From NCBI GenBank assembly GCA_009760855.2, contig WPIO01000059.1, forward strand, positions 1,377,501 to 1,441,500: DNA of 64,000 nt, written 5' to 3'. Under the pieces are notes generated by a model that worked only from the letters and a program-made list of their open reading frames with translations, did no database searches and was not told the DNA's origin. The position numbers and the translations under genes are program-made. Each line of letters opens with the position of its first letter. Positions within the stretch are counted from its first letter, which is position 1. Origin of the DNA: Cristatella mucedo. Taxonomy: Eukaryota > Bryozoa > Phylactolaemata > Cristatellidae. Positions 50,880 through 61,644 of this stretch are shown here, piece after piece.

Positions 50880-52260
50880 TAGCATGCAAGATTTCATTAC
50901 AGTGAAAGAAAACACTCTGGGGTCAGCAGACTTAAACCGGCACAGAAGTCTATGGTGAAAAGGTTAGCTCGTGCAACAAAAAGCAAAAGCGAGGAGGAGA
51001 TAAGAGAGCTGAAGGGCACGAGGAAGTAGCAGGCAACATGGCATGACAGGAGGCAGCTACAAGGCACATACACATCGCATCAGCAGGAAGATGCAGCTGA
51101 TGCCTGGCTATAAACTGAAACCTACCCATCGAGCTGGTCCTGTATCTCCTGTGACCAGCTACCTGTGACCTGTGTCGTGCCAGCCCATTCAACCTTAGGA
51201 GCTGGGCAGAGGAGTTTGCAGTGGAGAGTCTTATTTTGAACGACAGTGCTAGCCAATGGGAAATCGGTTGGTCATCGGTGTCATCAGATTCCTCGGGAGG
51301 CTGTGTACGCTTCGTAGCCTGATGGCCTCGAGGTGCGGCCCCATCCCACAGATCACCCATGACTGGTAAAGAGAAGGTCATCTGATGTAGTGTGACTCAG
51401 CCGACAATGGACACTGAAATCAGTCAAAATGTCTTAAACCAGTCGGAAATCAGTCAAATGGTATAATTTGCAGAAACAGCTACTGTGAGTGTATCCCCCC
51501 CCCAGAGGACTCGTGTGCTCTGTACACCAAGTTGGCAAATAGGCTGCTCGCCTCGGTGCCATTTTGCCGACTTGCCAAGTGCATCGTCCAAGTAGTATTT
51601 GCCTTCAGTGCTATTTTATGGAATTTGTAAGCACACCTGACCTGACAGCCTCCCCGGAGCTTCGAATAATTTAGCCACCAAAAAGGAGGACGCATGCATC
51701 ATTTTGTTTTTACCGATTGAGCTACTGGGGCAACCCTTTTCAATCTCTCATTACTCGATAAATGGAGTGGCTGTGATTGCTACTAACCAGATGGAGCAGG
51801 AGTCCCTAAGGCATGCACAATTGCATGCACACGGTATATTTACATCCTAGAGGAAAATGGATGTCATGCAGCATCTGTAGCCGATCGGACGTGGTTTTCA
51901 ACGTGCAGAGCCCAAAGGCCTGTCAAAGTGGTTGACGGTCAAAGCAACAGCTCTGCCTCAGACCAGTGACATTCCTGAGATCTTTTAACTGCTGGCCAGC
52001 TAATATAAGACAAGTTCAGTTAAGAACTATTAGCATGTCCAGCTTGGGATTTCAGCAGGGATCAGTGCTGGAGACCGCTCAGCAATTGGTCAGTGCTTAG
52101 ACTACATTGCCACTGGTATGAAGGCAATAGGCCAAGCCTTGCTTACTTCACTGAAGCAAGCAGTCGGCTGGTTGACATTCAGTCGAAGGGTCGAGGGAAC
52201 AGGCTGCGCTTGAGTTGTTGGAATGCAGGGGAAAACCAACTGTGCGCTTACTTGCAGCAG
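50880..52260. other. no recognised feature
   Basis: A 143-codon open frame on the - strand (50950-51381) has no family resemblance and is probably chance. Confidence 0.4.
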
Positions 52261-52263
52261 AGA

Positions 52264-52338
52264 GCTGCTGCCTCTGCTGCCTCTGCTGCCTCTGCTGCCT
52301 CTGCTGCCTCTGCTGCCTCTGCTGCCTCTGCTGCCTCC
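52264..52338 (+). repeat. 9-bp minisatellite (TCTGCTGCC)8
   Basis: About eight near-identical units; gives an Ala/Ser or Leu-Pro repeat in translation. Confidence 0.95.
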
Positions 52339-52924
52339 CCGCTGTGCCATAAAGCACGAAGGGTTATGCAAGCCTTCACTATACATGGCTCGTAAGTGCA
52401 TGTGCAAGTGAAGAGCTTTATCCTTACACAGTTGGATACTTTTTATAGATAATATAGGAATATACGTGTGCATACATGAAGGATACAAAATGCAGAGCTG
52501 AAGCACTTCCGACTGTTAATTATATATTACCACGTTCTTCCACTGCATATTTTTAAAAATGTATGCACTGGAATTGCACTGGAATTGAATGGAATTGCAC
52601 CAGTTGCTCAAATACATTATGCCATACCTAGTTTTGTTGCACATACGTGCAGGCGATGACAGCATAATCTGTCTTGTGAAGGCAGTCCTTCAATGGCGCT
52701 TGTTTTCGGGGGGCGGGCGGGGGGGGCTTATACAATCATCATGCCATCAACTTTGCCGTGGTCTCTTCATCTGCAGTAGCCGAAAAAAATGGCAGGATAA
52801 CCAAGGTGTATTTATAAATTTCCACTGACCAGGAGGTAACTTGCAGTAGAACTTCTCTGTCCTGCTTGGTACAGGTATGCGAAACCTTAAATGGCTGCTA
52901 CGTGAAATGACTGTTAGGTTGTGC

Positions 52925-53050
52925 TTGTTATCATTGAGCATTTTACCACTAACTGTTCGATCGTACTTCTTTTGCAGCAAATATAAAGTGCCTATAAAGA
53001 GATTGAGTTCTCTGAGGGAGTTATAATAAATGTATGATTATTATTATTCC
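52925..53050 (+). mobile_element. LINE A tail
   Basis: TTTTGCAGCAAATATAAAGTG, then the hairpin and ATTATTATT. Confidence 0.75.
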
Positions 53051-53504
53051 TGTAAAAGTGTACGGTTAGGGTGTGATTGACACCAGCCGGCTGAGAGTGC
53101 ACCTGTCGCATACGATCCAAGTCGGCAACGTATCCAGCATGTGATGTCTGCACGTGACAGTAGAGTAATTTAGGAGAGAGATAGTGATCGGTCGTCTGAG
53201 CTCCACCCCATCCCTTCACTGTGTCGTTCATTGCCACTCGGCCTGTGTGCCGGTTCCTTGATTTTCATCAAATTCAAGAGGGCTCAAGTAGTACTTTTAT
53301 TATGTTATCAACCGAAATGAAAAATTTAGATCAGTGTTCCTAAGTCCAAGATACAGCAGTAATCCAAGTACACGGCATTTAGTATTATTACCGTAAAAGT
53401 GTACCTCTGCCATCTATTAACTAAGACCTGGAAAGGCATAACAAAGAACGCGCTCATCGGGAAGGTAAGGCTCTTGACAACAAAAGTGATGTCAAGTAAA
53501 TTAA

Positions 53505-53665
53505 TAATTGGCTAATTCAACAACCTCATTTATATATCGGCAGAAGAGCCTTTATGGCTACCAATCCACTTGCAGCAGGCAATAAAAGTTTGTCTGCCTC
53601 AGAACACGAAACCACGACCAGGGTCGTGAGGTGCGAGCCCCTTAAACCTAGGCCGAGACAACGAG
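53505..53665 (-). mobile_element. SINE-B copy, degenerate
   Basis: The reversed family body GGCAGAAGAGCCTTTATGGC and a diverged box B. Confidence 0.65.
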
Positions 53666-54189
53666 TTTGCCCCAAAGTTGATTATGGCATACCCAATCAC
53701 TTGGGCTGGCTCGAATAATCTGAGTGCATGTCATTCTGAAATTTTTCGGACATTTCGTCGCACAGGCATTCTCCTAGGAATTGAAAATATTGTGTCGCAC
53801 TATCCAAGTTCGTCCAAATTAGCATGCTTACAGTAAACGTGACCGTAATACGATTACGGTAATTTGATTGTTGGAGGCTGCCATGCCTTCGGGAAGCTGC
53901 CGTCGGAGCAGCCCTCTCACGCAAGAGGATAGGTAGCTAGAGCAGTCAGACATTAGTTGTGCGGCCGGTGGCATGAGCTCAAGAGAAATAATTATTAATG
54001 ATTGGGGGTCTTGGCAAACAATCGTCTCAACTAATTACGAATTACTAGACGGTTAGGTTGTCTGACTGGCATGTGGCCTGTGGAGCAGTCTTAGGCATTC
54101 TATTACTTGGCTACTACGAGGCCAATGATCCGTGGAAAGATCAACTCGAGCACGGATCCAGATGGAGATTTCATTCTACTAAAAACGAG

Positions 54190-54345
54190 GTTAGCTGATT
54201 TAACAGTGCCACTTACATAGCAGCAGAAGAGCCTTAACGCTATACCCACAGGTTGCAGTGGACAATAAAGGATCGCTCGCTGCAAGACTCGAATCCACCA
54301 CCTGAATCGTGAAGAGCGAGCACCTTACCTTCTGGGCGATGCAGC
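54190..54345 (-). mobile_element. SINE-B copy
   Basis: TTTAACAGTGCCACTTACAT, then CAGAAGAGCCTTAACGCTAT and a box B-like GATTCGAGTCTTGCAG on the - strand. Confidence 0.75.
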
Positions 54346-54354
54346 AGATGCAAA

Positions 54355-54425
54355 TAAAGAGGATACTATGTACTCTGAGGGCGTTTTAGCAAGTGTATTG
54401 CTATTATTATTATTATTATTATTAT
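54355..54425 (+). mobile_element. LINE tail
   Basis: CTCTGAGGGCGTTTTAGCAA then (ATT)n. Confidence 0.6.
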
Positions 54426-54589
54426 TGTACCACTTTGATACTGCACATCGATTCCACCAGCCGAGCAGGATGTGGAAGAGGAAATTCGAAAGAGGAGAGA
54501 GTGAGAGTAGGAGCACGCTCTCAGCCTTGAGCAAGTAAGCTGCTGTATATGTGTCAAACCATTCAGAAACGGTTAAGCAAAGTTGATCT

Positions 54590-54755
54590 TATGTAGAACA
54601 TATGCAATTCATGTGCATAGCACCCCAGGAGAACCCAATCTCAATTTATTTTCAGGCGCTTCACATATGCCACGGGGCTCGAGCCCATGACCTCAGCCAG
54701 ACCTAGGTCTGGCTGAGCACATTAACTGCTGGGCCAAACCAGCCGCACGACTATT
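54590..54755 (-). mobile_element. SINE-A copy
   Basis: On the - strand, GGTTTGGCCCAGCAGTTAAT (box A) and GGGCTCGAGCCC (box B). Confidence 0.8.
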
Positions 54756-54844
54756 GCACCACGAATTTCGTAGGAAGCATGTAGCTTCTATAATCACTAA
54801 CACGTCACAGAACACAGAAACAGCAGAGTTAAGATAGCATCTCA

Positions 54845-55250
54845 AATTTGCTGTGGCTTACCTATCCGAGTAACTTCCCAATCAGGCTAGGCATCATGCC
54901 ATGCCTTCTTCTGACTCGAGTTGTTTAGCTTGGCCTCGAACTCGGAGGAACCTAAGATCATTTGGAGCATATGCCATTAGTTCGTAGGCTCTCAAAGTCT
55001 GGAACTTCCTCCCGACTGACGTCACGACATCCTCTGGCTTGACGACATCTAAAAAGAAGCCAAAAACGCACCTGCTCCTCACATCATTTGCTTGGTCCGT
55101 GTGAATTGTTCCTTGTGAAATAATTCATGCTGTTACTGCAACGTTATCCCTAACCGATTGCCAGGCTTCATTTGCAAAGTATATGAAGCACCCAGAAAGA
55201 GATGTATGACTCTTAGGATGTTGCATAATGGCACATCCTTATTTTTATTA
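54845..55250 (+). mobile_element. degenerate LINE A 3' end
   Basis: TCGTAGGCTCTCAAAGTCTG, the CGACATCTAAAAAGAAGCC frame end and a diverged tail. Confidence 0.7.
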
Positions 55251-55279
55251 CTAATACTAAAATTACCATTTCCACCACC

Positions 55280-55739
55280 GTCGAGGCTATACTTTGTTGA
55301 GAGGTTCTGCATTATAAGCATTGCCAGTACAAATGCCTGGTATGCAAATGCCAGACTGGGAATGGAGAGAAGCTTGAGCATCGATCTCATCGATGAAGTT
55401 CTATCGAGCATGAGCTCCATCGAAGTCACTGAACCGTATGATCAAGCTACAAAACTTAAGCTACACAAACTGCTGGAGATACAAGACTCACAGGCACAAC
55501 AGCAGAGCAACGACAGTCCTATCAGAAGGACCGACATTTGCAAATGGTCACTTCCAAGTAGGTTGGCAGGAGTGACGACGCTGCCGGGCGTGACTCCTCA
55601 TCGAATTATCCCAGCTGACATTCCAATTTCCCCGAACTTCAGCAGCATGGGTCAGCTGGCTTACCCTGTGCAGCAACCAGTTCGGGCTGGCAAGTCCAGG
55701 TCACGTGACCCGTGTCGTCACAAGATCTACTCTTTCTGA
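55280..55739 (+). CDS. unidentified open frame, possible retroelement gag relic
   Basis: The + frame to a TGA at 55739 contains DLIDEVLSSMSSIEVTEPYD, then LKLHKLLEIQDSQAQQQSND. The order (I)DEV..., PYD..., K-L-LLE faintly recalls the gag core of Ty3/gypsy-like elements. No protease, RT or LTR was found nearby. The match is weak and the family is not established. Confidence 0.25.
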
Positions 55740-55744
55740 CGGTG

Positions 55745-56330
55745 CGCTGGCCTGCCATCCTTTTCCTCCTCTACTTTGGAGCACCCGACCCGACAAGAGG
55801 CCTATGACTTAATAATTATCCAGCCCCCCTGCCTCCCACAGGAGGACCACAACCGCGAATTGCCACGCGAATTGTCAATTGTTTGTCCACAGATCGGCCC
55901 AAAAGGGCACAGACCTTTCGATAATGTTCGGGCTGGCAACTACTCTGCTTCGCATTGTTGGGAAGCCTTCTCATGGCCATCCAAGGGAAGTTCATCACCG
56001 ATTCGGTAATGTGACCCGAGGCAGCAGCAGCCACTCGTTGGTTATAACGCTAAGCATTGATGTTTCTGCAGTTCAAATTTTATTCATGCAGCCTGATTCC
56101 TGGGTTTCGGCATAGCATGCATAAAATAGAAAGGAAAAAAGTAGACGTCGAGATCGAATCTTTGGCCGAAGGAGTTGCAAGCAACGAACCCCTGGCACCT
56201 TATGCGTGATCTGTGAGCACCACTAACTATAAGTTGCATTAACTGCAGTTAGTTGTATGTATGCAGTGTTATGTTGTAAGGGTGCATCGACGGCTAGTCA
56301 TTCAGTATAAAGATATGAATGGCTGTGATA
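55745..56330. other. no recognised feature
   Basis: Could be further decay of the preceding element; nothing identifiable. Confidence 0.35.
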
Positions 56331-56334
56331 ACAT

Positions 56335-56480
56335 GCCGAGCTGGTTCGGCCCAGTGGTCAAGGTGCTCGCCCCAACCAAGGTCTGGCCGAGGTCGTGAGC
56401 TCTAGCCCGGTGGCATATGTAGAGCGCCTGAATAGAGATTAAGTTCTCTTACGGCGCTATGCAAATGAATTATGTATATT
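56335..56480 (+). mobile_element. SINE-A copy, well preserved
   Basis: GCTGGTTCGGCCCAGTGGTC head, a GGTCGTGAGCTCTAGCCC box B region, then AGAGCGCCTGAATAGAGATT...TACGGCGCTATGC. Confidence 0.85.
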
Positions 56481-56729
56481 TTATACAATATGCCCGTTTG
56501 ATGGAAGCAGCTGCTGAGCGGGTTTGAGAACTAATGTAAACAGCAGCTAGCACCTAAGTATATTGTATGTGAACGCCCTATGCCTCTGCCATTGAATGGT
56601 AGCTGATTAGTAGCCATTTTATTAATTATTTATTTTTATTATTTTATTATTTATTTTATTTATTAGATAATTAGCTGGGCAGCCAAACTTTTGGAGTGAG
56701 TCGAGTGCCAACTCCTCTTAGCTGGAAGC

Positions 56730-56865
56730 AGGCATTACAAAATAATAATGACATTGTATGTAATTTTTATAGCACCCAAGAAGAACTGAATCTCTATCCG
56801 GGCGCCTTAAATATGCCGAAAGGCTCGATCGGGCCCACGACCATGGTCGTTAAGCAAGCCCCTTA
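56730..56865 (-). mobile_element. SINE-A fragment
   Basis: Reversed tail GGGCGCCTTAAATATGCC and a partial tRNA-like head. Confidence 0.6.
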
Positions 56866-57409
56866 CGCTAGAACGATCAAAGTGAGATTTGGTGCTGTGG
56901 CGCAAGTTTTCTCGGATCTTGCTCCTGAGTTATCAATTCGTACTTTGCTCTTTGATGTACGCGATTGATATGTAAGTTATTGATTGAAAAATAAGTTATG
57001 CTTAACGAGAATCTCTGATGGAGGATTAAATATGTAATCCGAACGGAGACACAAGCTAGCCCGCCATTTTCTATTTTAAGACCGGTGTCATTCAGCAGGT
57101 AAACGGAGAGCGGCACTAACCGCAAGCCGGAAGTGAGAAAATCTGTCCTGACAAGCATTCGTCTGCGCTGTGAGGTGAAGTGGTACTAGAGTGTATTAAA
57201 AAGAGCTTATTAAAAGCGCGACCCCGCAAGTTTTTATATGTCGTAATTATGGGAGCAGAAACACACGGACCGCCCGGTGGCTGGCAACTAACGCTAATAT
57301 CTCACAACCGACATCGCATATCTTTATTGGAATGAGATAATAAGTTCGATTATGAGGAAATATTTTTATAAACACCAATCGAAAGAGTCCTATTGCAAGA
57401 CTAGCTGCC

Positions 57410-57600
57410 AGAAAGGCACTAACTAACCATTTTTGCATGTTGGCCCTGCGCATGTCACCTCTAACCATGTTATGCTTGTTGAGATGGACATGTTACCACA
57501 AAGCATTCGATCATTCTTCCTTTATAGCACCTTTAAAGTGCCCAGAAGGAGATTAAGTTAACCGAGGGCGCTATACAAAGTATTATTACTATTATTGTTG
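57410..57600 (+). mobile_element. LINE A tail
   Basis: CATTTTTGCATGTTGGCCCTG, a diverged hairpin and ATTATTACTATTATTG. Confidence 0.7.
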
Positions 57601-57604
57601 TCAT

Positions 57605-58785
57605 TAAAGCCAGCGTACCGCCAATTTCAGCCGCATGCGATGGTCGGTCAACATGACTAGCAACACTTATCAATTTGAAGCATAAATGCACGTTATGTGC
57701 ACACAAATGAATAATAATTAATAATATCTGCTATATCAAAGTATAGTTTGGAAAAAATTAAGATAGGGTCATTTTTGTGAACCAAAACCGTATGTAAGCC
57801 CTTCCGTCCGACCTTCGCCTTGTTCCGGACTGGCAGACGGCGCCGGTATGGATTGAAATGAGCTCGTGTGCCGTCGTATGGCTTTATTTTCCTCATTAAA
57901 ATACCAATAAGATGGAGTTTGAAGCAACCTTTTGAGATTATTTTTTCTGATGCGTTCTACTTTGCAGAGCGGAGGTAGTCCGGTCGGTTTAGCAGTGTCA
58001 TCTTAGTTCGTTCTGCACCGCTCTTTTGTTCTTCGGTTTGGTCTTTGCTTGCTCGCCGAGGTAGCATTGTGGGATAATTTTCAGCTCAAAGTGCGGAAAC
58101 TGTCTTTACTGTCGTTGGGAGGGATTTCTCTCAGCTCTCTGTCCATTTATCTGACGGCTGAGAATCGCCAGCTGCCATCGTTAGGCAGGCTTAGGTACAA
58201 ACAATAAAGGAAGGAATGCGACGAGGCGTTAAATTGAGTCGCTTGAACAATTTCGGCACAGTAACCCTTTAATGTGGTAATACCGACATCGGCGATGGGC
58301 TGCCCAGCCCAGCGCAGTGCACACGCCTGGCTGCTGTTAGATTACCAGCTACATTACCGAGATTACCAGCCTCGAGAGAACGAGAGAGCGAGCTAACAAA
58401 TTTCCGGCTATATATCTTCATGTAGCTGTGCACTGAAGATGCTGTCGATTCATATTTTGCTTGCATATTCGTATGTGCGCTCTCGTGTCTGCGTGCATGC
58501 GTGTGTGCTTGTACACGTTTGCGTACGTGAAACGTTCACATACACAACCGCAAGCACGCGCAAGCCGTGCGTAATTTGGCACGTGCACGTTTTTGTAAGT
58601 TTAAGCTTTTCTCAATGTTATGTGTCTGCTTTCTTGTGTGCAGGTATGAGCAGACTTGTCAGTGTAAGCATCTTTGTTCGTGAATTGTTGTGTATGCACT
58701 CTGGCCGCTGGCGCAGCCTACATTCACATACCTAGCGGTTGTCAGCTGCTGTTATTGGCAAGCCTTGCCAAGTTACAGCATCTAT
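57605..58785. other. no recognised feature
   Basis: GT-rich patches near 58.45-58.55 kb; no gene recognised. Confidence 0.4.
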
Positions 58786-58790
58786 TAAGA

Positions 58791-59090
58791 CAGTGGTTCT
58801 CAACCTTCCTAATGGTGCGACCTTTTAAATAAAGTTCCTCGTGTTGTGGCGCCCCCAGCCATTAAAGTATTTTCGTTGCTACTTCATAACTGTAATTTTG
58901 CTACTATGAATTTTTAAGTGAATATAAGATATGCAGGATATATTTAGATCGCTACAAATTGAACGTAATTGAAACAGCAATTAACCACAACAAAAATACG
59001 CAATTATAGGAAAGGACTCTAAGAAATGTTTCCCGGTGGTCTTGGACGACCCTTTTGAAGAGGTCGCGACTCACAGGTTAAGAATCGCTG
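58791..59090. mobile_element. hAT MITE closely resembling vertebrate SPIN/URR1-type elements
   Basis: The ends are imperfect inverted repeats: CAGTGGTTCTCAACCTT on the left and, on the other strand, CAGCGATTCTTAACCTGT. Internal text such as CTACTTCATAACTGTAATTT, GATATGCAGGATATATTTAG and GGTCGCGACTCACAGG matches, from memory, a rodent/vertebrate hAT-Charlie non-autonomous element over its whole ~300 bp. Flanking 8-mers TATTAAGA and AGTTAGGA agree at 5 of 8 positions, a decayed target duplication at best. Confidence 0.82.
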
Positions 59091-59097
59091 AGTTAGG

Positions 59098-59150
59098 AAC
59101 CTCGAAAGAGGTTCAGTTCTCTGAGGGTGCTATACAAATTATTATTAGCC
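59098..59150 (+). mobile_element. short LINE/SINE tail
   Basis: AGTTCTCTGAGGGTGCTATAC then ATTATTA. Confidence 0.5.
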
Positions 59151-59534
59151 TTTCGTACCGGAAAGCGACAACTTCTGCCACGGTAGGTCGTGACACTACT
59201 ACACGACATGTTTTGACCATGCTAACTTGGAAATTGTTCAAGTCCGGCTATCGAGCTGTAATGGAGACTGCTGGCTCAAAACTGGCTCACCACGGTACCG
59301 ATTTGAAACGCTTTAAATGGAGACATTGAAGCTTGTACTGATACTCTGTCGAGGAACACTTGAAAGTGATGCTTTCCTTGTTCGGCTCCCTTGCGTCACT
59401 TATCCTTACACTACATCGTCTATGGAACCTGTCATATGGGCCTAAGAGGACTAAATCTCTAGGAAGCATGTCAATTGGCTAGTGATAACTAACACTGTCA
59501 GCACTAAGGAAAACGTTACTGACAGATCATTGGT

Positions 59535-59695
59535 GAGTCGTGTTGGCACACTAGGTAAGGCGGTTGCTTTCACGACCCCAGTCCCGAGTTCGATTCCTGC
59601 GGTGGGTGATTCTTTATCACCACTGCAAGCGGTGGTGATAGCCGTAAAGGCTCTTCAGTCGCTATACAAAAAGAGGCTGTTTAATCAGCTAGGAT
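59535..59695 (+). mobile_element. SINE-B copy, well preserved
   Basis: GTCGTGTTGGCACACTAGGT (box A region), GAGTTCGATTCCTG (box B), ATAGCCGTAAAGGCTCTTCA and AAGAGGCTGTTTAATCAGCT. Confidence 0.88.
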
Positions 59696-59721
59696 TTATG
59701 GGTATACAAACATTTAGCTCA

Positions 59722-59862
59722 TTTGTATGGCGCCCTAAGAGCACCTTAATCTATATTCAGGGCTTCACCAGTGCCACCAGGCTCGAGCACACGACCTCGG
59801 TCATCAAATTAATACATTGATCTTGGTCGAGCACATTAACCGCTTGGCCAAACCAGCATACA
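59722..59862 (-). mobile_element. SINE-A copy
   Basis: On the - strand, GCTGGTTTGGCCAAGCGGTT (box A) and a tail with GGCGCCATAC. It lies directly after a SINE-B on the opposite strand. Confidence 0.75.
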
Positions 59863-59904
59863 CTTTTTGTTGAATGTACTAAACAAATGCTTTAGTAAGT
59901 GCAT

Positions 59905-60192
59905 GTTTAGGTAATTTTAAACGTCAAGGCAGGGCATGCCGTGAGTCAGTGGATGAGTTGCAGTATACTAACTAAAGACAGGGTAAAGGATTTGCGATTG
60001 TTTTGAGGCATAACTTACCGACTCGAGGCACACGAGTGGGCGGTATGATGCCAAGCCTAACTAGGGAGTAGTGTGGCCGAAGCTAGAGAATGAAGGGACC
60101 TAAAAATGAGGAAATACACCTTGAACGCCCTGGCAAGAGGAACCATAGCAGGTCGGTGGCTAAGTAGTGTAATGCTGCAATAGTGACGATCG
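59905..60192 (-). mobile_element. LINE A fragment, left part
   Basis: ATGAAGGGACCTAAAAATGAG and a degenerate SYAP-region. It continues at 60386 after a SINE-B insertion. Confidence 0.7.
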
Positions 60193-60386
60193 CAACAGAC
60201 AAATAAATAAATAAATCCTAGCTGATTAAACAGCCTCTTTTTGTATAGCGACAGAAGAGCCTTTACGGCTATCACCACCGCTTGCAGTGGCGATAAAGAA
60301 TCGCCCACCACAGGAATCGAACCCACGACCTCGGGAACTCGGTCGTTAAAGCAACCGCCTTACCTAGTGTGCCATCGCGGCTCACC
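60193..60386 (-). mobile_element. SINE-B nested in LINE A
   Basis: A full SINE-B with an (ATTT)n 3' tail (AAATAAATAAATAAAT on +). LINE A text CAGACAA lies on both sides, a 7-bp target-site duplication. Confidence 0.85.
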
Positions 60387-60465
60387 AGACAAGACTAGCT
60401 GCATAGTTGTGCACCGACTTCAACAACTGTAAACGTCTTATTGCACACACGAACACACATACCTG
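60387..60465 (-). mobile_element. LINE A fragment, right part
   Basis: GACTAGCTGCATAGTTGTGC to CTTATTGCACACACG resumes the copy broken by SINE-B. Confidence 0.7.
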
Positions 60466-60495
60466 TGCAAAAAAACATTCGTGCCGAGCCAGTTG

Positions 60496-60608
<113 letters not shown>

Positions 60609-60690
60609 ATCAAAGATACCAGCGACAGACGAGGAACCTGCGCACCCTGTTAAGATTAGCAGGCCACAAGGCCAGCAACTGCCAACTTAA

Positions 60691-60696
60691 TTTATT
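60691..60696 (-). terminator. possible HMGB poly(A) signal
   Basis: AATAAA on the - strand, about 770 nt beyond the HMGB stop. It is the first one found in that direction; use is not proven. Confidence 0.35.
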
Positions 60697-61307
60697 GCAC
60701 TGTTCGAACTAATCACAGTGCCAAAGCTAAGAAGTATGCACACCAGAAACTGATATGATATGAACAGAAATACAAGTAGCCACAAGGTACGCCATGACAT
60801 AATACGTAGCGCACCAATCAAGCCTGAGTACATACAACACGTAGCGTGGCACTCGGCCGAGCGACAGCTAGCTGCGCCCACCAACATGGCGCAGGCCAGC
60901 GCCATTTTGTAATTTTCAGAAATGTAACATGTGGAGCGGCTACAGTGCCGATATCACTAGAATAACACCACGAACTTTGAGGAGTCGACCACTCGCTTCG
61001 ACGTCCTCGCCTTTCTAGGGCAGGCAGGAGGACCGGATGGGGGGGAGGGACGACAAGGCTGTACACAATGTGCAGCGCAAATTGCAGCCAATGGCAATCA
61101 TTGGCTGCCGCGCACGATGCACTCCAAAAAGATGTTAAAATCCGTAAAAATATTAAATCCTGAAAGCGCAAAAAAAAGGTTTGGGAGCGCTCGGGTGAAG
61201 CTCAAGGAGCAGCTAGCTAGCCGGCCGACAGTCGGCTAGCTTGATAGGAGGTGGGCAGCAGCCGGAGCAGGCAGTGAGCGAGGATAGTGAGAGAGCGAGG
61301 GGAGAGC

Positions 61308-61310
<3 letters not shown>

Positions 61311-61391
<81 letters not shown>
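61311..61391 (+). repeat. (GA)40 microsatellite in the HMGB 3' UTR
   Basis: 81 bp of GA, i.e. (TC)n in the HMGB transcript, starting 74 nt after the stop codon. Confidence 0.95.
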
Positions 61392-61393
<2 letters not shown>

Positions 61394-61464
61394 GGTGCCG
61401 AAATAAGAGAATTAACACGGTGGCTACGAACAACTGCCCGCCGCACGACTGGGCAGAGCCATAT

Positions 61465-61644
61465 TCAATCGTCGTCTTCATTATAGTCGTCGTCATCGTC
61501 GTCTTCTGCATCTTCTTCCTCATCTTCGTCGTCCATTTCTTCGTCGTCGTCTTCGTCACTAGCCGGTGCTGCCACAGGCTTTGCCGCAGGTTTTGCGGCC
61601 GGTTTTGCCGCAGGAGCTGGCTTCTTGGCCACGCCGCCGCCGTT
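61465..61644 (-). CDS. HMGB: HMGB exon: AKP linker and acidic tail
   Basis: The acceptor GGTCTTGTAG precedes AAC GGC. The exon encodes VAKKPAPAAKPAAKPAAK and then about 31 mostly Asp/Glu residues to a TGA stop. The acidic C-terminus identifies an HMGB rather than a single-box HMG protein. Confidence 0.93.
   Translation of the reverse strand, partial: NGGGVAKKPAPAAKPAAKPAAKPVAAPASDEDDDEEMDDEDEEEDAEDDDDDDYNEDDD

Noticed and set aside
50950-51381. 143-codon - strand frame
   Set aside because: No recognisable domain, no splice context and a mixed, repeat-like composition.
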